A program made the position numbers and the translations under genes. From NCBI RefSeq assembly GCF_001484685.1, contig NZ_CP012200.1:1792321-1856320 (forward strand): DNA of 64,000 nt, given 5' to 3'. Position 1 is the stretch's first letter. Each line of letters opens with the position of its first letter. This DNA comes from Thermococcus sp. 2319x1 (GTDB lineage Archaea > Methanobacteriota_B > Thermococci > Thermococcales > Thermococcaceae). This document shows, in pieces, positions 27,641 through 35,764 of this stretch. The notes below the pieces were generated by a model. It searched no databases. It was not told where the DNA came from and saw nothing but the letters and a program-made list of their open reading frames with translations.

Positions 27641-27819
27641 ACATTTTTGTTGAACTCAATGTACATCTAAGGCCATCACTGTTCTTATTTTTGAGTACAT
27701 CTCTGTTCATTATCTCCTCCATAGGAAACGGGGAACTGATTGCTCAGTGCTTGTTAATTGTAAAATTTCTATGTGACCTTTGTGTCCCTTAAGGGTATCG
27801 CTTCCATTGGAAGAGTGAG

Positions 27820-27827
27820 TTTAAATA
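27820..27827 (+). promoter_or_regulatory. TATA box with palindromic site upstream
   Basis: TTTAAATA at 27820-27827 predicts a transcription start near 27847, the ATG of the next gene, so its mRNA is probably leaderless. The perfect palindrome at 27802-27812 lies right upstream of the box and a one-mismatch copy at 27854-27864 lies inside the gene, a good arrangement for a regulator that binds both. Confidence 0.5.
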
Positions 27828-27846
27828 CTTCAAAGTTCAACTTCAT

Positions 27847-28455
27847 ATGGTGGTTCCTGTGGAAGTACTCAAATGGTTGGAGGAAGGAGAAGACAATGCA
27901 AAGGACATAGTGGATCTACCGTGGAAAGTGACAAAAATAGCGGAGGGAGTTTATCTCGCCGAACATCCAAAAATCCCCGTTGTTCTCAACATAGTAATAA
28001 CTGATGAGTTCGTTCACCTCATAGTTCCTCTCGGATTGGAAACAGTCGCCTTAGAACTGCCGGAGCGCTTGAAAGTTTACCACACCCTTTTGACGCTGAA
28101 CGATAGGCTAAATCTGATAAAGTTCTGCATAACTGGGATGAATGAGGAGATAACCCTGAGGGTTGACTTGGACAGGAAAACCCTTGGAAAAGGGGAATTT
28201 AACGATGCCCTTACAAGTCTCTTGATAGGTTTGAACCAAGTTATAGCTGCCTTGGGACTTGAAGAAGAGTTTGCTAGGGCAGTTTTCGAGAGAGTTGCAA
28301 TGATGGTGCTGGAAAGACTTGAAAAGGGTGCCAAAAAAGAAGAAATTCTGAACTTTTTGGTAGCTAAGGTAGGGATGGATCCAAAAGATGCCGAGGAATT
28401 CTTGAGGGAGATAATTGAGACTAAAAGCCCGAAAGATGATATTGGTTACTTTTAA
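27847..28455 (+). CDS. Conserved-looking hypothetical protein, leaderless
   Basis: 202 aa, soluble, mixed alpha/beta in the first 110 residues (LPWKVTKIAEGVYLAEHP, VVLNIVITDEFVHLIVPL) followed by helices rich in charged residues. The first half recalls small YbjN-like or chaperone-like folds, but I cannot name the family. No Shine-Dalgarno is seen; the promoter predicts a start at the ATG. It ends 1 nt from the end of the convergent PIN gene. Confidence 0.7.
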   Translation: MVVPVEVLKWLEEGEDNAKDIVDLPWKVTKIAEGVYLAEHPKIPVVLNIVITDEFVHLIVPLGLETVALELPERLKVYHTLLTLNDRLNLIKFCITGMNEEITLRVDLDRKTLGKGEFNDALTSLLIGLNQVIAALGLEEEFARAVFERVAMMVLERLEKGAKKEEILNFLVAKVGMDPKDAEEFLREIIETKSPKDDIGYF

Positions 28456-29454
28456 CTACCTTTCAATTTTTAATTCCATCAGCCTTCTGCACAGGTTCCA
28501 GTGGAAATTAAACTCTTGATGTATGTCCTTCTTAAAGACCAACTTCAATTCGTTTAGCCCAGTTTTTCCCCTAAATTCACCAAACAAAAGCACGTTGTTC
28601 ATTTCTATAACACCAAAAACTGCCGCTAAATTGAAGATTAGGGTTCTCAGCCGGTAACCGGTCGCGTAGTGTTCGCTTAGCTCTTCGTGGGGGTATTCAA
28701 AGAGAAAATATTCAACCCCTTCAATTTTCGCTATGTCCGTCATGGCTATATCTGCCGTTAAGAGAACTACGAGTGACGGGGTGTTTTTGTCGAACTCCTT
28801 CAAGGTCTTTACTATCAGTTCGTCGTTTGTGTTTGCCTTTTCATCAATGCTTTTTACCTCTATTACTTTGTCTTTTATCTTTTCGTATTCTTTTAGGGCT
28901 ATGTACGCTGCTTTCCTCGATTTCTTCATCCTCCTGTTGCTGAATTCTTGGAGCAAATGCGAATTGTGGAGAATTTTCCTCAGCTCTTTTAGTTGTGCTG
29001 GTTTGTACTTGAAGTTCATTGAGTTTTCTATTTCCTTCTTTACTAAATCCACTATTGCTATCTGAATCCCCTCCGCCCCCTTGAGCTTGGATAAAAACGC
29101 GTGGTACAATAGGTTGGTATCCGGAGCAAAGATTATTCTTTTCGTGAGGCTCTTATATGCGTTAAGCTTCTCCTGGAACTCATCAATGTTTGCGTAGTTT
29201 ATTATTCCACTGGAAAGGAAGCACTCATAAAAATCTCTGTATGTGGGGAGGTCATAGAGATACCTTTCTTTTCCTCGGAGTACTTTATGAAATTCGTCTT
29301 CTCTGGCTAACACTCTTATTTTGTACCCCTCTCTGTAGGGAAACGCCTCTAAAAGCGGGATGTTGTAGACGGGACTGCTCACTCTTATTTTTTCTCCCAT
29401 CTGGACTAAGTTGATGAGTATCTGAAGTTCAGGCTTCTCTATAATCTTTTCCAT
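28456..29454 (-). CDS. PIN-domain protein, coupled to a CARF-like gene
   Basis: 332 aa. A PIN-type nuclease core is suggested by Asp112 in FAPDTNLLYHAFL, Glu141 in VDLVKKEIENS, Asp211 in TNDELIVKTL and Asp235 in LLTADIAM. An N-terminal region of about 100 residues and a C-terminal region of 80 are unassigned. GGAGGGCAGAAG precedes ATG 29454, and the gene starts inside the end of the CARF-like gene (16-nt overlap). I infer that the CARF-like partner controls its RNase activity. Two palindromes (28496, 29205) lie within it. Confidence 0.7.
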   Translation of the reverse strand: MEKIIEKPELQILINLVQMGEKIRVSSPVYNIPLLEAFPYREGYKIRVLAREDEFHKVLRGKERYLYDLPTYRDFYECFLSSGIINYANIDEFQEKLNAYKSLTKRIIFAPDTNLLYHAFLSKLKGAEGIQIAIVDLVKKEIENSMNFKYKPAQLKELRKILHNSHLLQEFSNRRMKKSRKAAYIALKEYEKIKDKVIEVKSIDEKANTNDELIVKTLKEFDKNTPSLVVLLTADIAMTDIAKIEGVEYFLFEYPHEELSEHYATGYRLRTLIFNLAAVFGVIEMNNVLLFGEFRGKTGLNELKLVFKKDIHQEFNFHWNLCRRLMELKIER

Positions 29455-29918
29455 CTTCTGCCCTCCATAAAATCCTTTAGCTTTTGGATATGCAGGGGAA
29501 TCATCATGTAAGGCCTATTTGCATATTCCAAGTCTCTAAGCGAGAGGTAGAAAAGATGCTCCACCTCCAGTGGAAGTGCATGGATAGCGGCTCCAGCCAC
29601 CAAGGCTTTCCTTCCAGAGGTTATGTCAACAGAAACCTCGTACCCTTCTTCTTTCAGCTTTTTGAGGAGTTCTCCTATCTTCTCATCTGCCTCGAGAAAG
29701 TTGTCTTCCTCTATTACCACCCATTCTATTTCCGGAGAAAAGCCGTATTCACTGGAAATTATCTTCAGGGCTTCAACGGCTTTGGGGAGTTTTTCAGAAT
29801 AGATATCTTCCAGAAAGATGTAAATCTTGTCCGGCCTATAGCCTTGCATAACCACGGCATAATAGGAGTTTATCATGGCCCAAGTTGACCTTCCGAGCAT
29901 TGTGATGTATGCCTTCAT
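29439..29918 (-). CDS. CARF-like nucleotide-sensor protein
   Basis: About 159 aa with a Rossmann-like layout. The start (YITMLGRSTWAMINSYYAVV) matches CARF strand 1 and its loop, and SVDITSGRKALVAGAA (about 96-111) matches the second CARF motif (D-x-T-x-G-x-K). CARF domains sense cyclic oligoadenylates in type III CRISPR defence; some also degrade them. No effector domain is fused; the PIN protein next door may play that role. ATG 29918 chosen; GTG 29927 is possible. No cas genes are in the window. Confidence 0.65.
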   Translation of the reverse strand: MKAYITMLGRSTWAMINSYYAVVMQGYRPDKIYIFLEDIYSEKLPKAVEALKIISSEYGFSPEIEWVVIEEDNFLEADEKIGELLKKLKEEGYEVSVDITSGRKALVAGAAIHALPLEVEHLFYLSLRDLEYANRPYMMIPLHIQKLKDFMEGRRWKRL

Positions 29919-29928
29919 GGACTCCACT

Positions 29929-30390
29929 TTAATCTATAAGAATGAGCCCATACAAAACACTTTCGGAGAAGTCGAGCTTGACTATTTTTGAGAGCTCTAT
30001 TCCTACAGCATCTATTGAAGGCCTCACTTTACTTGGCATTTTGCACTCTCCACTTTTCTCGAATTCGCACTCTTCACAGAGGTTGCAGTTTCCCGGAAAT
30101 AGTGCTGTTGCATAGAAATTCCCGCTTTTGAACAGCTCTTCCTCTCTCTTCAGGATATAATTCAGCACCTTCCTCTTTTCTTCTTCAAAATTCTCGAAGT
30201 TGATCTCAAACTTTATCAGAAGTGCTCGCTTGTAATGTTCTACCAGCTCCTTCGTTTCCTTCCATGGAGGAGCATGAGGTGGGCAGGAAGGGCTTTTTCC
30301 ATAGACTGGGCAACTTCTGCACTTCCACACCGGTCTTGGTGAAACAACAATTTCCTCTGCTGCTATCTCTTTCTCCCAGATTACCCTCAT
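29929..30390 (-). CDS. DUF2284 predicted metal-binding protein
   Basis: 153 aa, Cys-rich. The N-terminal cluster CRSCPVYGKSPSCPPHAP and the C-terminal NCNLCEECEFEKSGECKMP are the hallmark of this family, probably binding Fe-S or zinc. ATG 30390 (MRVIWEKE) is preferred over TTG 30414, though neither has a strong RBS. It lies between the SDR gene and the CARF-like gene on the same strand, all closely spaced. Function is not known. Confidence 0.82.
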   Translation of the reverse strand: MRVIWEKEIAAEEIVVSPRPVWKCRSCPVYGKSPSCPPHAPPWKETKELVEHYKRALLIKFEINFENFEEEKRKVLNYILKREEELFKSGNFYATALFPGNCNLCEECEFEKSGECKMPSKVRPSIDAVGIELSKIVKLDFSESVLYGLILID

Positions 30391-30421
30391 AAAGGAAAAA
30401 TTGAAAAATCTCAATAAAAAT

Positions 30422-31144
30422 TTAATCCATCAACCGGCCTCCGTTAACGTCAACGACTTCTCCAGTTATGTGGTCATTTTCGAGGAGGAATATTACTGCG
30501 TGGGCTATATCTTCTGGTCTGGCTATCTCCCCGGTTAATGAAAGCTTTCTTAGCCTTTCTCTCATCTCTTCATTTATCATATCAGTTGCAACGGGTCCCG
30601 GGGCAACGGCATTTACTAAAATGTTCGGTGCCAAGTGCCTCGCGAGATTAAAAGTGAATGCTATTAACCCTCCTTTTGATGCCGCATAGTGGGCTCCTAC
30701 AGTCCCGCCGTCTTTACCGGCTATTGAGGCTATGTTAACTATTTTGCCTTTCTTCATGCATTTGAGAACTTCTTGCGTAACTATGAAGGCTCCCTTTAAG
30801 TTAACTCCCAAAACTCTGTCCCACTCTTCATCGCTTATCTCCATCGGGTTTATTGTCTTTCCAAGGATTCCGGCATTGTTGATTAGGATGTCAATTCTTC
30901 CAAACTTCTGGATAGCTTTTTCCACCATCTCTCTGACTTCTTCCCTGCTGCTTACATCTGCCCTGACTACGAGGGTTTCTACACCATAAGCTCTGCACAT
31001 TTCTTCGGTTTTCTTTGCGTTTTCTTCATCCCTTGCATAGTTTATAATCACGTTGCATCCCTTCTTTGCCAGAGCAACTGCAATTGCCCTCCCTATTCCT
31101 TGGGAGGCTCCGGTTACCAAAGCCACTTTCCCTTTCAGCTCCAT
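30422..31144 (-). CDS. Short-chain dehydrogenase/reductase, FabG-like
   Basis: 240 aa classical SDR: NAD(P)-binding VTGASQGIGRAIA (TGxxxGxG), NNAG, the catalytic Ser in NIASIAGK, YAASK (Tyr and Lys), and VNAVAPGPVATDM. The residues after strand 2 (NYARDEE) suggest NADPH or NADH without clear choice. GGTGATC sits before ATG 31144; GTG 31156 is upstream in frame. In an archaeon without fatty-acid synthase it probably reduces a different carbonyl compound. Confidence 0.9.
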   Translation of the reverse strand: MELKGKVALVTGASQGIGRAIAVALAKKGCNVIINYARDEENAKKTEEMCRAYGVETLVVRADVSSREEVREMVEKAIQKFGRIDILINNAGILGKTINPMEISDEEWDRVLGVNLKGAFIVTQEVLKCMKKGKIVNIASIAGKDGGTVGAHYAASKGGLIAFTFNLARHLAPNILVNAVAPGPVATDMINEEMRERLRKLSLTGEIARPEDIAHAVIFLLENDHITGEVVDVNGGRLMD

Positions 31145-31244
31145 GTTGATCACCAAAATAGATTTGGGAAATTACCATAAAAGCTTTATTAAGTAAAGGA
31201 ATAATGCCGAAATGCTTTTACGTTCTTAATCGTAATATTGAAAC

Positions 31245-31781
31245 ATGAAAACCATTCCTTTGCTCCTTGGGGTTTTGGTTCTAACTGCAGGATGCATTGG
31301 AGGAGGTGAAAAGATGGATTTGAAAGTTAGCTCCGTTTTTAGAAACAACGAGTTTATCCCATCGAAGTACACCTGTGAAGGGATCGATGTGAATCCCCCG
31401 CTGAAGCTCGAAGGATTGAGCGACAAGGCTGTAAGCATAGCGATAATAGTTGATGATCCAGACGCTCCGATTGGCACCTTCACACATTGGGTGGCTTGGA
31501 ATATCCCTCCTACTGGGGAGATACCGGAGAACATTCCAAAAGAAAAGATCGTTGAAAGGCCAATAAAAGTCATTCAAGGAAAGAACGACTTTGGGAGGAT
31601 TGGCTACAATGGCCCCTGCCCTCCAAGGGGGCATGGGGTGCACCACTATCACTTCAAGGTCTACGTTCTCGATACAACCCTTGACTTAAAACCCGGGGCA
31701 AGCAAGAGGGATTTGGAAAAGGCCATTGAAGGGCACGTAATTCAATTTGGGGAGCTGGTTGGCCTTTATGAGAGAAGGTGA
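31245..31781 (+). CDS. YbhB/YbcL-type (PEBP) lipoprotein
   Basis: 178 aa. The N-terminus LLLGVLVLTAGCIGGG is a lipobox-type signal, so the protein is likely anchored on the cell surface. The rest is a phosphatidylethanolamine-binding-protein fold: YTCEGIDVNPPL, VDDPDAPIGTFTHWVAWNI, GRIGYNGPCPPRGHGVHHYHF (split here at GPCPP). A TTAATCGTAATATTG stretch precedes ATG 31245. Ligand and role are unknown for archaeal members. Confidence 0.92.
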   Translation: MKTIPLLLGVLVLTAGCIGGGEKMDLKVSSVFRNNEFIPSKYTCEGIDVNPPLKLEGLSDKAVSIAIIVDDPDAPIGTFTHWVAWNIPPTGEIPENIPKEKIVERPIKVIQGKNDFGRIGYNGPCPPRGHGVHHYHFKVYVLDTTLDLKPGASKRDLEKAIEGHVIQFGELVGLYERR

Positions 31782-32027
31782 TTATTTGTATCTTAGCTTA
31801 ACGTAGAGATTGACGCCACTCTGGAGAGCTGCCAAGGAGTTCAAAGTTAGGAATACCCAGTCCCCTATTAGATAAGAGTAGATTGCAAGCAGTGTTGATG
31901 CGGCAACGTACACCAAGACGAACTCCAAATTCAGCGGACACTTCTTGTTTTTGATTGTTTCCCACGTTTGAGGAATCCAAGAGCTCACGAGAAGAAGCAT
32001 TCCTATGAGTCCCACGAGTTCCTTCAT
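31782..32027 (-). CDS. SemiSWEET / PQ-loop family transporter
   Basis: 81 aa with three membrane helices and the PQ-loop motif SWIPQTWETIKNKKCPLN. Members dimerise to carry sugars or other small solutes. ATG 32027 follows a strong GGGGTGATAGA; the longer frame from 32054 is less likely. It ends next to the PEBP gene on the other strand. Confidence 0.85.
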   Translation of the reverse strand: MKELVGLIGMLLLVSSWIPQTWETIKNKKCPLNLEFVLVYVAASTLLAIYSYLIGDWVFLTLNSLAALQSGVNLYVKLRYK

Positions 32028-32144
32028 TCTATCACCCCGCTTATTCTCTTGCACCGAGGAGCTAATAACGCGGTTTTAAAAAAGATTGTGGACTAATGCA
32101 GGTGTATTTCGGAAAAAGAAAAGCTCGGAATAATCAAAAGAATG

Positions 32145-32615
32145 TCAATGCTTCAATTCGGAGGCAAGCTTTGAAGTTGCCCATGTTTTGACGTCGTCAT
32201 CAAGAATATCGTTAATAATCTTAAACGCTTCCTGAATCTTCCCCTGTCTTGCGAGAGCCAATGCCACCTCAGCCTGTATTTTTGACCTGTTGGATATGTC
32301 CTTTATAAATCCGGCTATTTTTAGGGCTTCATCCAGTTTGTTGAGCTCAAGAAACTCGAAGGCCAAGCTCATTAGGGCCTTTACAATGCTTTCATCGTTT
32401 TCTATCTCCAGTATGGCCTCTATCGCCCTTCTAAGGGCTTCACTGTAGTCCTTTCCTTGCTTTGCCATTTCAACCGTAACCATCGACATTGATTTTGCCC
32501 TTATCCCCTTGTCTGGGATGGATTCTGCAATTTGAAGTGCGTTCTCGAAGTCCCCCCGTCTTATGAGTTTTGAAACGGTTTCGTAGAGGGCTCGCGATTG
32601 GTACCATTCCTGCAT
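32145..32615 (-). CDS. Helical-repeat (TPR-like) protein
   Basis: About 156 aa made of tandem helix pairs of about 35 residues: GDFENALQIAESIPDKGIRA, KDYSEALRRAIEAILEIEND, NKLDEALKIAGFIKDISNRS, GKIQEAFKIINDILDDDVKT. ATG 32615 follows GGTG; ATG 32639 is upstream. No signal or membrane segment. Probably a protein-protein scaffold; partners unknown. Confidence 0.8.
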   Translation of the reverse strand: MQEWYQSRALYETVSKLIRRGDFENALQIAESIPDKGIRAKSMSMVTVEMAKQGKDYSEALRRAIEAILEIENDESIVKALMSLAFEFLELNKLDEALKIAGFIKDISNRSKIQAEVALALARQGKIQEAFKIINDILDDDVKTWATSKLASELKH

Positions 32616-32658
32616 GCAAACACCAGATAGATTTTGCATTTGGAAAATTTAAGCTTTC

Positions 32659-33384
32659 CTACATCCCAAGGATAACGTATACTCCAAGAAGTATCAACAA
32701 TGCTCCAGCGATCATTGAAAGCTCCCTGGACTTTTGAACTATTCTCTGCGAGACCGATTTGCTCTCCGTTATGCTTCCAACAGTGAGTAGTATGATGAGG
32801 AGTGGAAGGATGAAGATGACGTTGTAAAGTGCCAGAAGGATTAGCGTTAAAGCCTTTCCCACCTTGGATATGAGAATTGCGTATGCCAGATAAGTCCCGG
32901 AGGAGCAGGGGAGGAGTGTGAACGATATTATAACACCGAGGGAAAAAGCTCCAAAGATAGTCGCTTCCCTTCTGAATATGTTCCTTCTCACCTCCTCCTT
33001 CTTCACTATCCTGCTTTTTTCCATGTAGCCGGTTACGAATGTGTAAGCGCCAAAGGCTATTGAAACAACCCCCGCGACCCATACCGGAATCGTCTTGGTG
33101 AGTATCACCAGCCCAATCCCGAGGAGGTAGTAGGAGATGTAAATTGCAGCAACAAATGCCAGCCCAACAGCGTAGATTCTCCTTTTGGAAATATTTTCTT
33201 TTAGGGAGAGGGCTATGAGGAGCATCGTGTAAATGACAAACGTACAGGGGTTTATCGAATCCGCACCGGCAAGTGTTAAAAGGGGGTAGATTAGATTTCT
33301 TAAGCCAAGAAGTGACAATACGCCCGCCGTTAGTCCAATTGAAGATAAAATTATTAAAAGGAGAACCCTGATTTCAGATCTCAC
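32659..33384 (-). CDS. CcdA-like thiol-disulfide membrane transporter
   Basis: About 241 aa with six membrane helices. The two key cysteines are in INPCTFVIYTM and LLPCSSGTY, as in CcdA/DsbD-beta proteins, which pass electrons from cytoplasmic thioredoxin to outside partners. GTG 33384 lies 5 nt from GGTGA and is chosen; ATG 33396 and 33414 are alternatives. It overlaps the end of the thioredoxin-like gene by 11 nt, so the two form a redox pair. Confidence 0.85.
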   Translation of the reverse strand: MRSEIRVLLLIILSSIGLTAGVLSLLGLRNLIYPLLTLAGADSINPCTFVIYTMLLIALSLKENISKRRIYAVGLAFVAAIYISYYLLGIGLVILTKTIPVWVAGVVSIAFGAYTFVTGYMEKSRIVKKEEVRRNIFRREATIFGAFSLGVIISFTLLPCSSGTYLAYAILISKVGKALTLILLALYNVIFILPLLIILLTVGSITESKSVSQRIVQKSRELSMIAGALLILLGVYVILGM

Positions 33385-33895
33385 TCGGCTCACCATTGGT
33401 GAAAATGTATTCAAGCTTATTAATGATTTCGGTCGTGTTCTCTGGGATAAGGTAGGTTTTGTCGGCTATAAACAGTACTCCCTTGACGTTTTTGGCTTCT
33501 TCAACGAGGTCATCCGCGTATTCAACCGGAAACTCCCCGTTTACTATTGCGTATAGCTTCCCATCGTAGAATATCCCCGTTACCGGAACACCGGTCACTC
33601 CGAGGATTTGGTAGAGCTGCTCAAACATCTTTCCGTTGTAGTCGTTTCCCTGCAGCTCATAGTATGTTAAAGCTTCTTTTCCAAAAAATTTTGGTATTTC
33701 TTCTTTCATTTTCTTACAGTGGGGGCACGTTGCCAGTCCGTACATGTAAAAGTGGAATTTTGCCTTGTCCAGTGTGAAAGTTTCCGTTGCTGTGCTGGAA
33801 GAGGGAGGGATAGACGTGGTAGTTTGATTGCCCGAGATGCACATGCTGGTGAACACTATCACCACAAGGAGCAAAACCCCTAAAGCTTTTTTCAT
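33374..33895 (-). CDS. Thioredoxin-like lipoprotein
   Basis: 173 aa. The N-terminal hydrophobic segment ends in SMCISG, a lipobox-like site, followed by a Ser/Thr linker and a thioredoxin fold with the active site ATCPHCKK and cis-Pro region GVTGVPVTG. It should act outside the membrane in disulfide exchange, taking electrons from the CcdA-like protein encoded next. RBS GGTGA precedes ATG 33895. Confidence 0.9.
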   Translation of the reverse strand: MKKALGVLLLVVIVFTSMCISGNQTTTSIPPSSSTATETFTLDKAKFHFYMYGLATCPHCKKMKEEIPKFFGKEALTYYELQGNDYNGKMFEQLYQILGVTGVPVTGIFYDGKLYAIVNGEFPVEYADDLVEEAKNVKGVLFIADKTYLIPENTTEIINKLEYIFTNGEPSEI

Positions 33896-34007
33896 CAAAA
33901 TCACCTAATTCAATGGTATACTTTGTGGGTTATAAATGTTTAGGAATGTAGATTTTTTAGCACGTAGCTTTTTAAGAACTTTTAAATAAGCTGATGGTGG
34001 TGAGAGT

Positions 34008-34532
34008 ATGAATGACGTTGAGAGGGCTCTCCAGACCTTTTATTCAATGAAGCTAAAAGACATAATGCCATCAATAACCTCAATGCCCATTGTTACGGTT
34101 GATTCCCCCATCCTTGATGTGCTCAAGCTGCTCAGGACGAGGCATCACGTATGGGTTGTGAACAACAAGGGTGAGATGAAACTTGAAGGAGTTATAAGGT
34201 ATCTTGATGTCGTATGTCTTCTTCTTCCCCCAGAAAACACAAAGGTAAGGCTTGGCAACATAAGCGCGGTTTTTAAATCCATTCTGGGAGGGGCGGAAAA
34301 AGCCTCCGATGTAATGGAGCGCAATGTGATGACAATAGACGAAGATGCCACGGTTTTAGATGCACTGACAAAGATGAGAAGGTACAAAGTGCAAATCTTG
34401 GCGATTGTCGATGGAAACAATACTCTGAAGGGCGAAATAAGCCTGAGGTTGCTCATTGACGAGTTCCTAAGACTGATGAAGGTGGGTGGTGTGCAATGGC
34501 TCCAGAGTGGGTCCTCTTCACCCTCGGAGTAG
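34008..34532 (+). CDS. CBS-domain protein, coupled to antiporter
   Basis: 174 aa with a pair of CBS motifs (KLKDIMPSITSMPIVTVDSP at about 15-35 and ASDVMERNVMTIDEDATVLD at about 98-118). CBS pairs bind adenine nucleotides and regulate transporters. The TTTTTAAGAACTTTTAAATAA area before ATG 34008 holds the promoter and GGTGGTGAGAGT the RBS. It overlaps the antiporter gene by 37 nt, so it is probably a regulatory subunit or co-regulated partner. Confidence 0.88.
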   Translation: MNDVERALQTFYSMKLKDIMPSITSMPIVTVDSPILDVLKLLRTRHHVWVVNNKGEMKLEGVIRYLDVVCLLLPPENTKVRLGNISAVFKSILGGAEKASDVMERNVMTIDEDATVLDALTKMRRYKVQILAIVDGNNTLKGEISLRLLIDEFLRLMKVGGVQWLQSGSSSPSE

Positions 34533-35764
34533 CCCTTATCTTTGGAAAGATTGGAGATCACTTAATGGAGCGATTTGAGCTTCCGGGAGTTTTGGGCGAG
34601 ATACTGATGGGCATGATATTGGGGAATCTAATATATTTTGGCCTGGTAAACCCTGAGTATCTTACACTGCACTCTAATGAAACCTTTGAATTTCTTGCTC
34701 GCTTGGGCATAATTTTTCTCCTCTTCTTGGGCGGTCTTGACATGGATGTTGAGATGCTCAAAAAGACCGGTGCTGTTGCAACTGTTTCTACCCTCACGGG
34801 GGTTTTTGTTCCTCTGGTTCTTGGGTACTTTGGGCTCAGGCTAATGGGATACCCCTCCAAGGAGGCATTTGCCGCCGGGATTTTGTTGACGGCAACCAGC
34901 ATAGGAATAACTGTTAGGGTAATGATGGATCTTGGCGTTTTGAGGAGCGAGGTAGGAGTGGCTTCTTTGAGTGCGAGCGTTATGGATGACTTCCTTGGAA
35001 TAGCCCTAATCATATTTGCGGTTGGTACTGGAAGCCTTCTGGGATTAATAAGCAAGATGGCTGTCTTCTTCATCATCACGGGTTTGGTTGCGTGGTATAC
35101 GATAGAAAAGTACATTCGCTTTTCGGAATGGCTGCATGTGGAGAAAGGGGTCCTTGGTATGGTGCTCGCTTTGATGTTCCTCTTTTCTGCCTTGGCGGAG
35201 CACTGGTTTGATGCCGCCATAGAGGGCTCATTTATGACCGGTCTGGTTTTATCAAAACTTCCGGAGGGCAAAAGAATAATGGAAGACGTGAAGGCAATAG
35301 CCTATGGTTTTTTAGTTCCTGTATTCTTCGTGTACACCGGGGCGATGCTTGACTTGAGGGTTTTTACCAGCTCTGAGGCCCTCTCCCTTGCGGGAGTTTT
35401 AACAACGATTGCAGTTATTGGAAAAGTTCTCGGCAGAGGAATAGGGGCTATGATTATGGGGTGGAGCACTAAAAAAGCCCTCCAGATGGGTATTGGTTCA
35501 ATTCCACGAACGGAGGTTGCACTTGTTGACCTTATGGTGGCAATTCACGGAGGCGCAATCCCAGAAAGCGATGCCCCGAAGTTCATTGCGGCTACTCTGG
35601 TTTTCATAACTGTTTCTGTTTTAATTACTCCACCACTGCTCAGGTGGGCATTTAAAGAGGAAATTGAGGCCATGAAACAAGGAAAAGCCGAGAAGAGGGT
35701 GGAAGCGGTGCAGGAGACAAAGAGGAGAATCTCACTATTGAAGAGACCAAGGAGGAATCGCTAA
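34496..35764 (+). CDS. CPA2-type Na+/H+ (cation:proton) antiporter
   Basis: 422 aa with about 12 membrane helices. The conserved unwound regions read ATSIGITVRVM and SASVMDDFLGIAL (the DD pair is the ion-binding site of electrogenic NapA-type exchangers). The C-terminal tail after about 395 is charged (KRVEAVQETKRRISLL). GGTGGGTGGTG in the CBS gene supplies the RBS for ATG 34496. A role in Na+ export or pH control is likely; K+ is possible. Confidence 0.92.
   Translation: MAPEWVLFTLGVALIFGKIGDHLMERFELPGVLGEILMGMILGNLIYFGLVNPEYLTLHSNETFEFLARLGIIFLLFLGGLDMDVEMLKKTGAVATVSTLTGVFVPLVLGYFGLRLMGYPSKEAFAAGILLTATSIGITVRVMMDLGVLRSEVGVASLSASVMDDFLGIALIIFAVGTGSLLGLISKMAVFFIITGLVAWYTIEKYIRFSEWLHVEKGVLGMVLALMFLFSALAEHWFDAAIEGSFMTGLVLSKLPEGKRIMEDVKAIAYGFLVPVFFVYTGAMLDLRVFTSSEALSLAGVLTTIAVIGKVLGRGIGAMIMGWSTKKALQMGIGSIPRTEVALVDLMVAIHGGAIPESDAPKFIAATLVFITVSVLITPPLLRWAFKEEIEAMKQGKAEKRVEAVQETKRRISLLKRPRRNR

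Larger units (their letters stand above)
26110..29575. repeat. Dispersed palindrome TTCCA-N-TGGAA
   Basis: Perfect copies at 26110-26120, 27170-27180, 27317-27327, 27802-27812, 28496-28506 and 29205-29215. Copies with one mismatch at 27238-27248, 27580-27590, 27854-27864 and 29565-29575. Several share a directional tail, TGGAAAT-n-AAACTCT (26110, 27317 on the minus strand, 28496); two go on as CTCTGGGGGGTT (27317 and 27580). I saw no perfect copy in the other 60 kb. Some copies lie inside the PIN and CARF genes. Nature unknown: operators, relic CRISPR-like repeats or a mobile repeat. Confidence 0.7.
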
